Assembly (NCBI GenBank): GCA_024236215.1 | Contig: JACKKX010000003.1 | Location: forward strand, 1 to 64,000 | Reading direction: 5' to 3' | DNA: 64,000 nucleotides | Source of the DNA: Novosphingobium sp. | Lineage (GTDB): Bacteria; Pseudomonadota; Alphaproteobacteria; Sphingomonadales; Sphingomonadaceae | Part shown: positions 12,701 to 19,235 of the stretch, one piece after another | How the letters are laid out: the number at the start of each line of letters is the position of its first letter | Position numbering within the stretch: the stretch's first letter is position 1 | The notes under the pieces: generated by a model | What the model was told of the DNA's origin: nothing | Database searches by the model: none | Seen by the model: only the letters and a program-made list of their open reading frames with translations | Position numbers and translations under genes: made by a program

Positions 12701-12716
12701 GATGGGAGGGGAGTAA
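729..12716 (+). CDS. Giant secreted multi-domain protein (DUF11-like modules, 21 Ig/cadherin-like repeats, SdrD-B-like domains)
   Basis: About 3995 residues. The frame is open from a TTG at 648, but I prefer the ATG at 729. It follows GGACGG by a short gap and begins directly with a signal peptide (basic stretch, hydrophobic ILFGIVALITC, then an Ala-rich cleavage region). Modules in order: about eight DUF11-like domains (roughly 830-4230), recognised by repeated blocks such as SKTPNPV...NNGPS...VTDVLP; one SdrD-B-like domain (4230-4440); 21 tandem repeats (4611-10997); another SdrD-B-like domain; a carboxypeptidase-regulatory-like domain; a DUF11-like domain (about 11720-12080); a last SdrD-B-like domain with D-N-D residues typical of Ca binding; and a C-terminal region (about 12430-12700) that weakly recalls an OmpA-like fold. 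The likely role is a very long extracellular or cell-surface fibre or adhesin. Substrate and partner are unknown. The next gene, an outer-membrane barrel, starts 5 nt downstream, so the two are probably co-translated. Confidence 0.85.
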   Translation: MFGFHASNATIARLRLILFGIVALITCTAAAAADLQVSDYSVDPDPIADTAEATFTVTVANNSAQPVDDPVVTIAIPANFDVINAPGNFPSFCALSGASGNQTLTCTLPQLVRDNPQSFDFTAVASNPGAANSTASIAAAGNTDNNSGNDSITITPTVRGGADLRLSKSGSAPSVIAGGQLTYTLTLTNDGPSTTSAVRVIDNLPAASDFVFQSANGSGWNCGRTGRVVTCNYSGAAPAIGAPYPPINITGEIASASAGTITNIATAELTDALLLDPDGNNNNSNTVVTNIEAGSDLQAVKSMPSTITVGSNATIVLTIRNTGPQNVPAGATIVDVIDSSLQIDSVPAGCSVSGQTVTCTGGSLNSTAQTNFNVQVTAVSPTSGTINNTADVTPPAGFADPDLGNNTVNAPFEVVAPNADLKLRSKSKTPNPVAPGDNVNSRITIRNLGPSVASYTPATPIRFTDTLSADETFVGVVESGIWSCSAVGNVVTCATTGTGTLNVGSQLVVNLTTTAGAGTDTTITNTACTDRTGGSGHTPSSAISPTGNDCRSAGTRASTAFADLTVAKDVSLSPTSGFAENITISDTDQVFYVRLQVSNAAGGDTARTVRVTDALPNFINGNGFTTSVTQESATAGSLSYNSNNGLATWTVSNLAGGATETIVLRVERPFESGSFTNFASVFSPDTNELDTNNNTDSAQYSTVGIADMTINSKSVTPNPARVGVQSTYIISVRNDGANPAENVVVTDVIDPTRYLIVGNATTTKPGGTCTTNVGSGTVECSLGTFIRTETRQVRVDVMPLFPFGGNDLSTLPVQHVNQATVTTTTRDANGGTDPQAGNNFFNLDHTVNAPTFDLSVSKQESNPATDDPVRFDETLNYDIRVSNFGPSRATDVVMTDIPNPPAGLTMTLDTVTVNPVAANGGLALQAAPNAGCNDLGGTIECRIDNTDPSLNNLAAGSQVIFRLTFTMGGTPPSGIVTFTNGVEVTSAEQPTSTGPGADVQTVNNSASQNTTVLPSTDLEVVSKTRQGALERSVNEPVEFVIRFRNNGPSTATSVTITDVLPAGFEYTATPAPSTAIPGGSAASVSALNCSGTSTIACDVTGTFPAGAANTVDLSVYARAVAPYSGPVAPTDLQDTATIAPGVDAFGDPLSEDPVDGNNSDTEVVQITPSSISGSVYADDNDNNVFEGGEGMGGVTLTLAGTDAFGNAVSFTTTTDASGNFTFDNVPPSDGNGYTLVETQVLTHYDLNETAGTSGGTVDNSAFGDDAAQNTIAGIVLAPSTVATGYLFQNHTNAVINAVNDNVATVNSADGRDDAINAFDNDTFNGAPVDPADIVATITAPASNPGVTMDPVTGLVDIAPGTPADTYTIDYEICDAVDPTNCASATVTVEVVAPPIAAVNDTANGINGLPGQADVLNVLDGDTLNGVAVDIADVTITVASGSSVPAGLSFDPATGLVSVDPGTPAGTYSFDYTICEDLNPTNCATATATVTVIAAPIQAVDDSATGINGLTGQTDVLNVLDGDTLNGSPADIADVTITVATGSSVPAGLTFDPATGSVSVDPGTPAGTYSFDYTICEDLNPTNCSTATATVTVEPAVIDAVDDSVGGINGSDGATDVLNALDGDTLNGVAVTTAEVTISLAPGATVPAGLTFDPATGNTSVQPGTPAGTYSFDYQICEILNPANCAIATETVTVVAAPIVAVDDTETGINGLTGQANVLSVLGDDTLNGAPAGTSNVTITVASGSSVPAGLSFDPATGNVSVDPNTPAGTYSFDYTICENLNPANCATATATVTVIAAPIQAVDDSASGINGASGAADVLNVLGDDTLNGSPVNGADVTISVATGSSVPAGLSFDPATGSVSVDPGTAAGTYSFDYTICENLNPTNCSTATATVTVIAAPIDAADDSVAGINGFSGQTNVLNALDGDTLNGAPATTATVTISLAPGATVPTGLTFDPATGNTSVQPGTPAGTYSFDYQICEILNPANCAIATETVTVVAAPIQAIDDSASGINGASGAADVLNVLGDDTLNGSAVNGADVTITVASGSSVPAGLSFDPATGNVSVDPGTPAGTYSFDYTICENLNPANCSTATATVTVDAAPIVAVDDTRGNVNGLTGEANVLNALSDDTLNGSAATTSTVTISLAPGASVPAGLTFDPATGNVSVEPNTPAGTYSFDYQICEILNPANCAIATETVTVVAAPILAVDDSVSGINGSIGAANVLNVLGDDTLNGSPVDGTEVTITVAAGSSVPAGLSFDPATGNISVDPGTPAGTYSFDYTICEDLNPANCSTATATVTVVAGPITADDDNAAPVNGASGATGVIDAVEGDALNNTQTDLTEVTLTVLAPATPINGAPVPVLNPTTGLVDVPAGTPAGTYAIDYQICENLNPTNCATATVTVPVEAAPIVAVDDSVADVNGASGANDVLNALADDTLNGAPATLANVTIALAPGATVPAGLSFDPATGNTSVLPGTPAGTYSFDYQICEILNPTNCAIATETVTVVAAPIVAIDDSASDINGASGAADVLNVLGDDTLNGSPADTANVTIAVATGSSVPAGLTFNPATGSVSVDLGTPAGTYSFDYTICENLNPANCSTATATVTVVAAPISAIDDSVADVNGASGANDVLNALADDTLNGAPATLANVTIALAPGATVPAGLSFDPATGNTSVLPGTPAGTYSFDYQICEILNPTNCAIATETVTVVAAPIVAIDDSASDINGASGAADVLNVLGDDTLNGSPADTANVTIAVATGSSVPAGLTFNPATGSVSVDPGTPAGTYSFDYTICENLNPGNCSIATATVTVVAAPIEAVDDSADGINGLDGAADVLNVLDGDTLNGAPATTATVTAAVAPGSSVPSGLTFDPATGSVSVDPNTPAGTYSFEYQICEILNPANCTTATATVTVEAAPIEANPDVAPPTNGSTGGNGVVDVLPNDTLNGDPVDLTTVDITVVTPATPVGGAPVPVLDPATGLVDVPAGTPAGDYVIEYQICEELNPSNCATSTVTVPVTAAPIEAVDDSADGINGLNGAADVLNVLDGDTLNGVPSTIDTVTITVAPGSNVPAGLTFDPATGNVSVDPNTPAGSYSFEYQICENLNPTNCATATATVTVDAAPIEATPDVSEPVNGGSGGNGVVDVLPNDTLNGTPVTLDSVDVSVVTPATPVGGAPVPVLDSATGLVDVPAGTPAGDYVIEYQICEELNPANCATSTVTIAVTAGPIEAVEDIATDINGADGQDNVLNVLDGDTLNGAPATIDTVTITVAPGSDVPAGLTFDPATGNVSVDPNTPAGDYSFDYQICEQLNPTNCTVSTVTVTVVPSPIEASDDTAIDIDSASGQDNVVNAFDGDTINGEPAGPDNAILSVAPDSSLPPGILFDTATGLVSVAPGTPDGVYSFDYQLCEALNPTNCTTATITLTVEPSLSAVNGIVYLDENLNRLFEGDEELQNGWLVEVVLNDEVVATTRTDADGFYSVEELLAGDGYEIRFRHPTSNVLFGVIEADELPAGGSLDNQNLPIDPSGVIYDAISRQPVAGAVVNLTDANGNPLPEVCYVDAAQLGQITGNDGYYRFDIVAGADAACPVGRTQYNIAVTAPNGYANPESTVIAAQDSPLNVAGLSDPAAVVPNADAPQMGQPTTYYLELLIGAGDANVVNNHIPLDPFTSREPLLVTKTSTMRTANVGDLVPYTITVNNTESADRASVDVVDILPPGFRYVPGSARVNDVPAEPVADNRELRWEDQFLRGNGTSVYSIIAVIGAGVTEGDRINTALARNGNTNAEISNRGQAVVSIVPSAIFDCAEIIGKVYDDFNGDGNQDEGEPGIPGARVATVNGQLITTDEFGRYHITCAAVPNAQIGSNFVLKLDERSIPAGYAPTTDNPQSIRLTRGKIVELNFGIQKHRVITVKLDANAFVPGAPALKAEHARSLRNLASLEEQRLVIQVTYSHGNGESEAMVRSRLASVREQLMATFRTEEWDGPEPTIETNMVRAAAPTMGGE
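4611..10997 (+). repeat. 21 tandem coding repeats of about 303 bp
   Basis: Each unit of about 101 residues begins near AVDDSxxGING and passes through DVLNVLxxDTLNG. It continues with PAGLxFDPATGxVSV and PGTPAGTYSFDYxICE, and ends NPxNCxTATATVTV. The PAGLxFDPATG...GTYxF core is like the He_PIG/Ig-like family, and the DDS...DVL.NDTLNG start is like cadherin-like tandem repeats. Two Cys per unit (ICE and NCx) could form one disulfide. Two alternating sub-types are visible: a TICENLNP type and a QICEILNP type. Units 11, 17 and 19 are a third, more diverged type with PATPxxGAPVPVL. Confidence 0.9.
7962..9101 (+). repeat. Near-identical 606-bp tandem duplication of a two-repeat block
   Basis: Bases from 7962 to about 8495 reappear at 8568 to about 9101, offset by exactly 606 bp (two 303-bp units, 202 residues). 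I see only a handful of base differences. One turns the usual Pro codon of VDPGT into Leu in the first copy (around 8447-8450). The other repeat units differ from one another far more, so this is a recent in-frame expansion. Confidence 0.9.
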
Positions 12717-12721
12717 GGGCC

Positions 12722-15700
12722 ATGAAAAGCACAACGAAAACTCCAAACAAAGCAAACGCCATGAAAGCCGCTAATCCCATGCTTACCCGTGCAGGTCGCT
12801 CCGCCATGCTCGCCGGTGTTTCAACCATCGCTTGCATTGGTCTGGCATCCCCGGCTCTCGCCGCGCCCGCTTCGTCTGCTGAGACGCCTTTCGAGGCGAT
12901 CACTCAAGCGGTGGGTGAAAGCGGTGGCCAGAAACACCTTCGGCATGGCCTTGCAAAAGCAGCGCAATCTCAGACTGCTCAGGTCAGCGCGAGTGTTACG
13001 CAGTCGATGCAAGGGACGGTGACACCGGTCCTGTCTGTTGGGCTGGTTGATGCGGTGAACGAAGTCCGCCGGGGTGTTCCTGCCCGCTTCATTGCCTACA
13101 CCAACTATACCGCTTTCGTAGAGCGCATGGAATTGCGCATCTATGATAAGGGTACGCGCGGCAAAGGCACTCCGCACGCCATTATCACGTCTGACAAGGA
13201 TGGCGTGTTTGATTGGACCCCGACCAATTATGCGTCGGCCTATGTCGAATATGTGGTCCGCGTCTATGATGCCGATGGCAATTATGATGAAACGGTCGCA
13301 CAAGATCTGACTCTTCTGAGTGCAGTCCATGACGTGCCAAAGCAAACGGTCTCTCGCCCCGATTTCGGGACGGTCGACGGCGCCGCCTCGCGCAGCATTC
13401 CACTGCAAGCAGCCATGCCGGTGACCGTGTCTGGCCAAGCGCCAAGTGATACTCTGGTCCGCGTGGAAGGACAGATTGTACCTGCCAACACCGCAGGGCA
13501 GTTTTCTGCCCAGCAATTGGTGCCCGCCGGGTGCCTTGGCCTGACGCTTTCGACCCAGCAAAACTGCGGTCCAGAACAACAGTTGACCGTGAAACGCACC
13601 GATTGGCAGACAGCTCAGGATGAGCTCGATATGGGCAATCGCGCGAACGTTTTCGTGGCGCCCGATAATGCTGAACCCGCGCAGGTTCTGGCGCAGGATG
13701 ACGATTTTCAGATCAGCTTTGATGATGAGGAAGAGCGTTCAGCCGAAAATCCGTACTCGGTGAAAATCCGCACTGATGAAACGCATGTAGACCCGGTTCT
13801 GGCAGTCGGCCTTGTCGAAGCAGAGCGTACCGTGGTTAGAGGTGAGACAGCGACTTTTGTCAGCTACACCAACTACCCCACTTTTATCGAGAGGGGCGAA
13901 CTGCGCATTTTCCGCCAAGGCGTAACCGCAGATTCGCAACCCTTGGTCATCGTTCCCGCCGATGCCTCTGGCGTTGTGCGCTGGACCGCACAAGGGTTCG
14001 AGGAAAACGACCTTTATTATGTATATCGGGTCTATGATCAAAAGGGCGAGTTTGACCAGACGCACCTGCACGAACTGACCATCCTTGACGAGCCCTTCAG
14101 CGATGAAGAGCCGCCTGTGCGCCCTCTTTTCGGGAGCCAAGACGAGGCGATGATCCGCAATATCAACTTCAATCGCGGCGCAACGGTGACGGTTACCGGC
14201 AGTGCCACGCCCGAAGATGATATTGTCCAGGTCGCAGGGCAAGTCGTGCCAATTGACGAGGATGGCTTCTTTGTGAGCCAGCAAATCCTTGATCGCGGCA
14301 CTACGCAGGTCGAAGTCAAAATTGGCACCCAGGACAAGATCAACTTCACCGCGATGCGCGATGTTGAGGCTGGCGGCGATGACTGGTTCTTCGTTGGCCA
14401 GGGCGATCTGACCTTCGTTTCAAACAATGGTTCGCTTGCAGCGGTCGAAGTGAGTGGTGACCCGCTGACCGATGGCGATTACCTCACTTCGCGCGCGGCC
14501 TTTTATGCGAAGGGCCGCCTCGAAAGCGGAGTTACGATCACCAGCGCTCTGGACACCGGAGAGACCCTGCTCGAAGACATCTTTAGCAACCTTGACCGCA
14601 AAGACCCGCGTCAGTTGCTGCGCCGCTTGGACAGCGACCAGTTCTACACGACATATGGTGACGGATCGACGCTGGTCGAGGACGCCCCCACCCAAGGCCG
14701 GTTTTACCTGCGCGTTGAGAAGAACGATTCAAGCTTCCTCGTCGGGAACTTCATTGCCGATATCGAAGCGGCAGAACTTGCCCAGCTTAATCGCGGCACA
14801 TTCGGCGCAATCGTTGACCACAATTCGATGGCGACCACCGATTTTGGCGAACGCAAGTTTCAGGTAACCGCCTTTGCTTCTGACCCCGGCACCATTCCGG
14901 GTCGCGATGAATTTCGCGGGACCGGCGGATCGCTCTATTTCCTCAACCGGCGCGATATCACGATCGGATCGGAACGCCTGACCGTTGAGGTGCGCGATCT
15001 GGATACCGGCCTGGTAATCTCGCGGCGCGATCTGCGTCCGCAAGAAGACTATGACATCGACTATTTCCAAGGCCGGATTGTGCTTTTGCAGCCGCTTTCG
15101 ACCTTCGTTTCGGATGGCAGTCTGGTGCGTCAGGGTTCAGGCCCAGGCAACACGCCGGTTCTGGTTGCGCGGTACGAATTCACGCCAGCCGTTGGCGGTG
15201 TCGATGGCTACACTTTGGGTGGCCGCGTCTCTGGCTGGATTGGTGATACCGTTCGCCTTGGCGCGACCGCCCAGCGCGAGACCACCGATGCGGCTGACCA
15301 AACGCTGCTCGCAGCTGACGCGACAGTGCGCCTCCACGCCGGAACCTATGTGAAGGCCGAATTTGCGCAGAGCGATGGCCCCGGCTTCGGACAACAAAAC
15401 TCGATCGACGGTGGTCTTACCTTCAACCAGCTCGCAGGCGTTGGCGTGCGCGATATCACGGCCAACGCAATGCGCGCTGAATTCGCGGTCAATCTGGCTG
15501 AACTACAGGGCTCTAACTCGGACCTTGGCAATATCAGCGCCTTTTACGAGGATTTCGAAGCTGGCTTTAGCGGCAATGGTCAACTTGCTCAGGCGGATAC
15601 CACTCGCTGGGGTGCGGCTGCCAATGTAAAAATTGGTGAGTCCACTCGACTTGATGGCCAGCTTGAGCGGCTTGAAACCGATGGCATCGGCAATCGCACG

Positions 15701-17065
15701 GTTGCCTCCGGCGACATTACGCAACAGCTTGGCAACGAGTTCTCTATCTCTGCGGGCGTGCGTCACGACGACCAGACTGCGGGGCTGTTGAACAACAGCG
15801 CGCAAAACGGCCAACGTACCGATGCGGCGCTGCAGCTCAATTTTGATCCAAATGATGCGAACTGGTCACTTTACGGCTTTGGTCAGCTTACGCTTGACCG
15901 CGACGATACCCGTCAACGCAACAATCGCGCCGGACTTGGCGGAAGAGCCGAAGTCAGTGACCGGGTTTCGCTCTCTGGCGAGGTATCAGGCGGCGATGGC
16001 GGTCTTGGTGCCAATGCCGAGCTTGCTTATCGCTATGGCAATGGGTCTGAGGCCTATCTCGGCTACGGGCTCCTGACTGACCGAACCGATCTTGGGCTGC
16101 AACCTCTGGGTTCGCTGGCACAAGCCAATCGCGGCACGCTTACCCTTGGTGCGCGGCACCGGTTCAACACTGCACTTAGCATCTTTGGTGAAAACCGCAT
16201 CGAGCACGCTGGCCCAGCGCCGACTGTCATGCGCAGCTTTGGCCTGAATTGGGACCCGAGCGAGCGATGGTCGTTTGCGGGCACGTTTGAGAACGGCCGC
16301 GTTGATGATGGCCTGACAGGCGCGTTTCGTCGGACAGCTGCAACCGCAGGGGTTGGTTATAACAGCGAGACATTCAACTTTGCGACCAATGTCGAGGCGC
16401 GGTTTGAAAACGGCGCTGGTCGTGATCAAGAGGTCTGGCTTGTGCGCAACACCGCCGGCTTGCAGCTCAATCCCGACTGGCGCGCTTTGGGTCGGTTGAA
16501 CTTCGCTTTCGCCGATACCGAGACACAGGATGTTCGTTTGGCGGATTTTGTCGAGGGAAGCATCGGCTTTGCGTATCGTCCGATCCTGAATGACCGATTG
16601 AACCTGCTCGCTCGCTACACCTTCCTGCAAGACCTGGGCCCTGTGGGTCAGGTGACCGCAGGCGGCGAGACAGCAGCGCCCAAGCAGCGCAGCCATATCC
16701 TGTCGATCGACGGTAACTTCGACCTTACGGACACGCTGACACTCGGCGCGAAATATGCCTATCGTGAAGGCAGTGTGTCACTGGGCCGTGAGAGTGATGA
16801 GTTTGTTTCCAGCACGACCCAATTGGGCGTCCTGCGACTTGATTGGCGGCTTGCAAAGAAATGGGACGCTTTGGGCGAAATCCACTTGTTAACCAATGAT
16901 ATAGGCGGCGATGAACGCCTCGGCGGGTTAGTTGCACTCTATCGTCACTTGGGCAACAATGTGAAAGTTGGCGTAGGCTACAGCTTCTCCGATTTCTCCA
17001 CCGATCTCGCCGATCAAAGCTACACCAGCGATGGGTTCTTCGTGAACCTCTTGGGCAAATTCTGA
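12722..17065 (+). CDS. Predicted outer-membrane beta-barrel protein with two N-terminal repeat modules
   Basis: 1447 residues. The start lies 5 nt after the giant gene, with GGAGGGGAG just upstream. An extended N-terminal region ends in a signal sequence (ACIGLASPALA). Two homologous modules follow at roughly residues 100-285 and 355-545. Each starts with PVLxVGLV and runs through xRGxxAxFxxYTNYxxFxER and YRVYDxxG to a VTVxGxAxxDxxVxVxGQxVP block. The remaining 900 or so residues alternate short polar and hydrophobic strands (GLGG, FGxxRxE, YxxxG) and end in Phe (FFVNLLGKF), as outer-membrane barrels do. The likely role is the membrane partner, anchor or secretion pore for the giant protein encoded just before it. 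That role is inferred from order and spacing. I cannot assign a named family beyond beta-barrel. Confidence 0.75.
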   Translation: MKSTTKTPNKANAMKAANPMLTRAGRSAMLAGVSTIACIGLASPALAAPASSAETPFEAITQAVGESGGQKHLRHGLAKAAQSQTAQVSASVTQSMQGTVTPVLSVGLVDAVNEVRRGVPARFIAYTNYTAFVERMELRIYDKGTRGKGTPHAIITSDKDGVFDWTPTNYASAYVEYVVRVYDADGNYDETVAQDLTLLSAVHDVPKQTVSRPDFGTVDGAASRSIPLQAAMPVTVSGQAPSDTLVRVEGQIVPANTAGQFSAQQLVPAGCLGLTLSTQQNCGPEQQLTVKRTDWQTAQDELDMGNRANVFVAPDNAEPAQVLAQDDDFQISFDDEEERSAENPYSVKIRTDETHVDPVLAVGLVEAERTVVRGETATFVSYTNYPTFIERGELRIFRQGVTADSQPLVIVPADASGVVRWTAQGFEENDLYYVYRVYDQKGEFDQTHLHELTILDEPFSDEEPPVRPLFGSQDEAMIRNINFNRGATVTVTGSATPEDDIVQVAGQVVPIDEDGFFVSQQILDRGTTQVEVKIGTQDKINFTAMRDVEAGGDDWFFVGQGDLTFVSNNGSLAAVEVSGDPLTDGDYLTSRAAFYAKGRLESGVTITSALDTGETLLEDIFSNLDRKDPRQLLRRLDSDQFYTTYGDGSTLVEDAPTQGRFYLRVEKNDSSFLVGNFIADIEAAELAQLNRGTFGAIVDHNSMATTDFGERKFQVTAFASDPGTIPGRDEFRGTGGSLYFLNRRDITIGSERLTVEVRDLDTGLVISRRDLRPQEDYDIDYFQGRIVLLQPLSTFVSDGSLVRQGSGPGNTPVLVARYEFTPAVGGVDGYTLGGRVSGWIGDTVRLGATAQRETTDAADQTLLAADATVRLHAGTYVKAEFAQSDGPGFGQQNSIDGGLTFNQLAGVGVRDITANAMRAEFAVNLAELQGSNSDLGNISAFYEDFEAGFSGNGQLAQADTTRWGAAANVKIGESTRLDGQLERLETDGIGNRTVASGDITQQLGNEFSISAGVRHDDQTAGLLNNSAQNGQRTDAALQLNFDPNDANWSLYGFGQLTLDRDDTRQRNNRAGLGGRAEVSDRVSLSGEVSGGDGGLGANAELAYRYGNGSEAYLGYGLLTDRTDLGLQPLGSLAQANRGTLTLGARHRFNTALSIFGENRIEHAGPAPTVMRSFGLNWDPSERWSFAGTFENGRVDDGLTGAFRRTAATAGVGYNSETFNFATNVEARFENGAGRDQEVWLVRNTAGLQLNPDWRALGRLNFAFADTETQDVRLADFVEGSIGFAYRPILNDRLNLLARYTFLQDLGPVGQVTAGGETAAPKQRSHILSIDGNFDLTDTLTLGAKYAYREGSVSLGRESDEFVSSTTQLGVLRLDWRLAKKWDALGEIHLLTNDIGGDERLGGLVALYRHLGNNVKVGVGYSFSDFSTDLADQSYTSDGFFVNLLGKF

Positions 17066-17083
17066 GACCACTTGGAGGATCAA

Positions 17084-17671
17084 ATGCGTTTCACCAACAC
17101 TTTGCGCGCGGCATTGGGTTTCACTTTCGGAACCTTGCTCCCAGTAACTGCAGCGCATGCCAACGCGCCAGCCGACTTATTGTGCATTGATGACAGGCTC
17201 GAACTTAGCCAGCGTGCAGCGATCGGTGAACTCTTCGCTGAGCCTGTCAGGACTATCGAGCTAAATGAGGATGAGGACGAAGAGGCAAGGCGCCGGCTGG
17301 GCGCAGGGACCGCTCAAGCATCGGCAGATTTTGCCAATGTCATCGGCTCTTGCGCTGAACGCTTTAGGTGGAATGAAACACAGCGACAAATGGCGGAAGA
17401 CTACCTGATAAAGCTCGGAAATCTGAGCATTATCGCTTTCAGTCATGACACGCAATGGAGTGAAGCGATGGAGCGTTATGCCCGCTTTGGCGTCACACTG
17501 CTCCCTGCCGAAGGGGAACCCGACAACCATTTGCGCGCAGTTCTGGCCGCTGGTGCGCATGCGAACGGAGTTCCGCCAAAAGCAAACGACGAGGAGGAAG
17601 ACTCCGACATTGTCGCTTACCTCAAAGCCTATCGAACATTGCAGATTTCAACTGAGTCTTTTCCTTCTTAG
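17084..17671 (+). CDS. Small exported protein of unknown function
   Basis: 195 residues. The ATG at 17084 is chosen over the TTG at 17072 because TTGGAGGA lies at the right distance before it, and because the protein then begins MRF with a clean signal peptide ending in THAA-type residues (VTAAHANA). The mature part is acidic and helical, with two Cys (LLCIDD and GSCAERF). It starts 18 nt after the barrel gene and is probably the third member of that operon. I do not recognise the family. It could be a periplasmic helper of the barrel and giant pair. Confidence 0.6.
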   Translation: MRFTNTLRAALGFTFGTLLPVTAAHANAPADLLCIDDRLELSQRAAIGELFAEPVRTIELNEDEDEEARRRLGAGTAQASADFANVIGSCAERFRWNETQRQMAEDYLIKLGNLSIIAFSHDTQWSEAMERYARFGVTLLPAEGEPDNHLRAVLAAGAHANGVPPKANDEEEDSDIVAYLKAYRTLQISTESFPS

Positions 17672-17700
17672 GCTGATTTCCCCACCCTCATTATGGAGAC

Positions 17701-17811
17701 ATGAACGATGCACTCGCTGCTCTGATGTCTTCGAAACAGCCAGATATTTGCAACCACTTCTATATTCAGGCCAAGGGGTGGATGGCGGCTTTGGCTGATC
17801 CAGGTTCGTAA
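17701..17811 (+). CDS. Possible 36-residue small protein
   Basis: This short frame begins MNDALAALMSSKQPD and ends at TAA 17809-17811. GGAG lies just before the ATG, although only 2 nt separate them. It directly follows the small exported protein gene. There is no signal peptide, membrane segment or known motif. It may be a real micropeptide or simply the start of decayed sequence. Confidence 0.25.
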   Translation: MNDALAALMSSKQPDICNHFYIQAKGWMAALADPGS

Positions 17812-18089
17812 GCGGACTTTCCGTTTACGGCCCAGAAATTGCCATCCGAAGCCAAGCTGATGGATGAGCCCGTAACGACCGATACTGGGTCGTTTGCCGA
17901 AGATCTGCGAGTCATCGTACAGAGCAAAGAAAAGCCGATCCGTACAAATTTGGACAGTTGCAAACCATTATGGACGCCCGAACTCGCAAAAACTGCTGAT
18001 TTTCCGGGGAAAAATCACGGTTTGCACTTATATTTCACTTACGGGCCTCCCCGGCGAAATTGTGCAGCGCGGCAAGTGCTTGAAAAAGC
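17812..18089. other. Non-coding, possibly decayed sequence next to tRNA-Arg
   Basis: I find no supported gene here. Short frames on both strands have no recognisable domain. Base composition is mixed and less GC-rich than the region right of the tRNA. It lies at the 3' side of the tRNA, where remnants of integrated elements are common, but I recognise no integrase or insertion sequence. Confidence 0.5.
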
Positions 18090-18166
<77 letters not shown>

Positions 18167-18268
18167 GTGGCAGCGGCGGTTAGCAGCGCTGGGTCTGCGG
18201 CGCCAGTGTCTTTTGCTGTCGCTGCGGATTAGCGATTTGGCAAGCAGGTCCGGGTTAAGTCTGCGCAC

Positions 18269-18700
18269 ATGAACATGCATTCCTCCTTCACTTCGGGCGC
18301 GACCCCGCTGGGTGGTGTATTGCCGTCATCGGGCAGACCCGAGTTCGGCCAGGCTTCGGCCAGTGCGATGAGCATGAAGTGGTCGGCGCTGCACGACGCC
18401 GCCGGTGTGGTGGCGATGCTGGCGGGCCTGGCCGCCGAAACGATGCGGCCCGAGGTGCGCAACTTTCCCGCGGTGATGCGCGATGCAGGCGGCTGGCGGC
18501 GCGAGCTGGCCGAACAGGGGATCGAGGATCTTCACGCGATCATGGAGCCCGGCCTGGCCGCGCTGCTGGCGGTCAATGCCCGCGGGATCAGCCCAGCGCC
18601 CGCCGCACTGGCGCTGTGGCAGGAATTCCACGCCTCGCGCGCGGCGCTGCTGGCTTTGGCTCCGCCTCCCGAAACGACCGGACCGCGCCGCTTCGCCTGA
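18269..18700 (+). CDS. Conserved-type hypothetical protein
   Basis: 143 residues, soluble and Ala-rich, with no signal peptide or membrane segment. The start may be the ATG at 18269 or the one two codons later (18275). The central part is mostly helical (MKWSALHDAAGVVAMLAGLA; GWRRELAEQGIEDLHAIMEPG). Codon use is GC-rich like the genes to its right. It is transcribed away from the tRNA. I do not recognise the family and assign no function. Confidence 0.55.
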   Translation: MNMHSSFTSGATPLGGVLPSSGRPEFGQASASAMSMKWSALHDAAGVVAMLAGLAAETMRPEVRNFPAVMRDAGGWRRELAEQGIEDLHAIMEPGLAALLAVNARGISPAPAALALWQEFHASRAALLALAPPPETTGPRRFA

Positions 18701-18720
18701 AAGCCAGCTTGATCGAGGGC

Positions 18721-18755
18721 TTGCGCAGTTCTCGATCTGTTCCTAGGCTGCAGCG
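18721..18755 (+). promoter_or_regulatory. mmcB promoter with embedded LexA (SOS) box
   Basis: A -35-like TTGCGC at 18721-18726 is separated by 17 nt from a -10-like TAGGCT at 18744-18749, which ends 6 nt before the mmcB ATG. The spacer contains GTTC-TCGATCT-GTTC at 18728-18742, an exact match to the alphaproteobacterial LexA box GTTC-N7-GTTC. Bound LexA would cover the promoter spacer, so repression relieved by DNA damage is expected. Confidence 0.8.
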
Positions 18756-19235
18756 ATGCCATTGCCGCCAGCGAATCATCTGGAAGCCGACCTCAGCGCC
18801 GCACGAGCAGTAGCGCGCGGGATCGGGCGGCTGTTTGCCCGCAACGATATCTGGTGCCTGCCGGAAATGCCGCTGCGGGGCGGGCGCCGTGCTGACCTTA
18901 TGGGGATCGACGCCAAGGGCATGCTGATCATCGTCGAAATCAAGGTCGCGCGCGGCGATCTGCTGGGCGATGCCAAGTGGACCGATTATCTCGATCATTG
19001 CGACCGCTTCTACTGGGGGCTCGCCCCGCACCTCGATCGGGCCTGCATGGACCAGGCGAACTTTCTGCCCGAACGCTGCGGACTGATCGTTGCCGACGGC
19101 TATGACGCGGAGATCCTGCGCCCGGCGGCCACGGTGCCGCTCGCTGCGGCCCGGCGCAAGGCGGAGACCGAGCGCCTTGCCCGCGCCGCGCTGCGCCGCC
19201 ACGGCGCGCTGATCGATCCCCGGCTTGGCGGATGA
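18756..19235 (+). CDS. mmcB: MmcB family DNA repair protein
   Basis: 159 residues, a full-length match to the MmcB family, known from Caulobacter as an SOS gene needed for mitomycin C tolerance. Visible family features are the N-terminal NDIWCLPEMPLRGGRRADL block, the core IIVEIKVARGDLLGD, and the W-x-D-Y-x-D-H-C-D segment with FYWGLAP. The D...EIK arrangement resembles a PD-(D/E)xK nuclease-like fold, so the protein may act on DNA, but no activity can be shown from sequence. The promoter directly upstream carries a LexA box, which fits SOS control. The coding start follows the -10 by only 6 nt, so the mRNA may be leaderless. Confidence 0.9.
   Translation: MPLPPANHLEADLSAARAVARGIGRLFARNDIWCLPEMPLRGGRRADLMGIDAKGMLIIVEIKVARGDLLGDAKWTDYLDHCDRFYWGLAPHLDRACMDQANFLPERCGLIVADGYDAEILRPAATVPLAAARRKAETERLARAALRRHGALIDPRLGG

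Noticed and set aside
1-18089. Prophage or insertion sequence
   Set aside because: No integrase, transposase, capsid, terminase or terminal inverted repeats are visible; only composition and the tRNA position suggest transfer.
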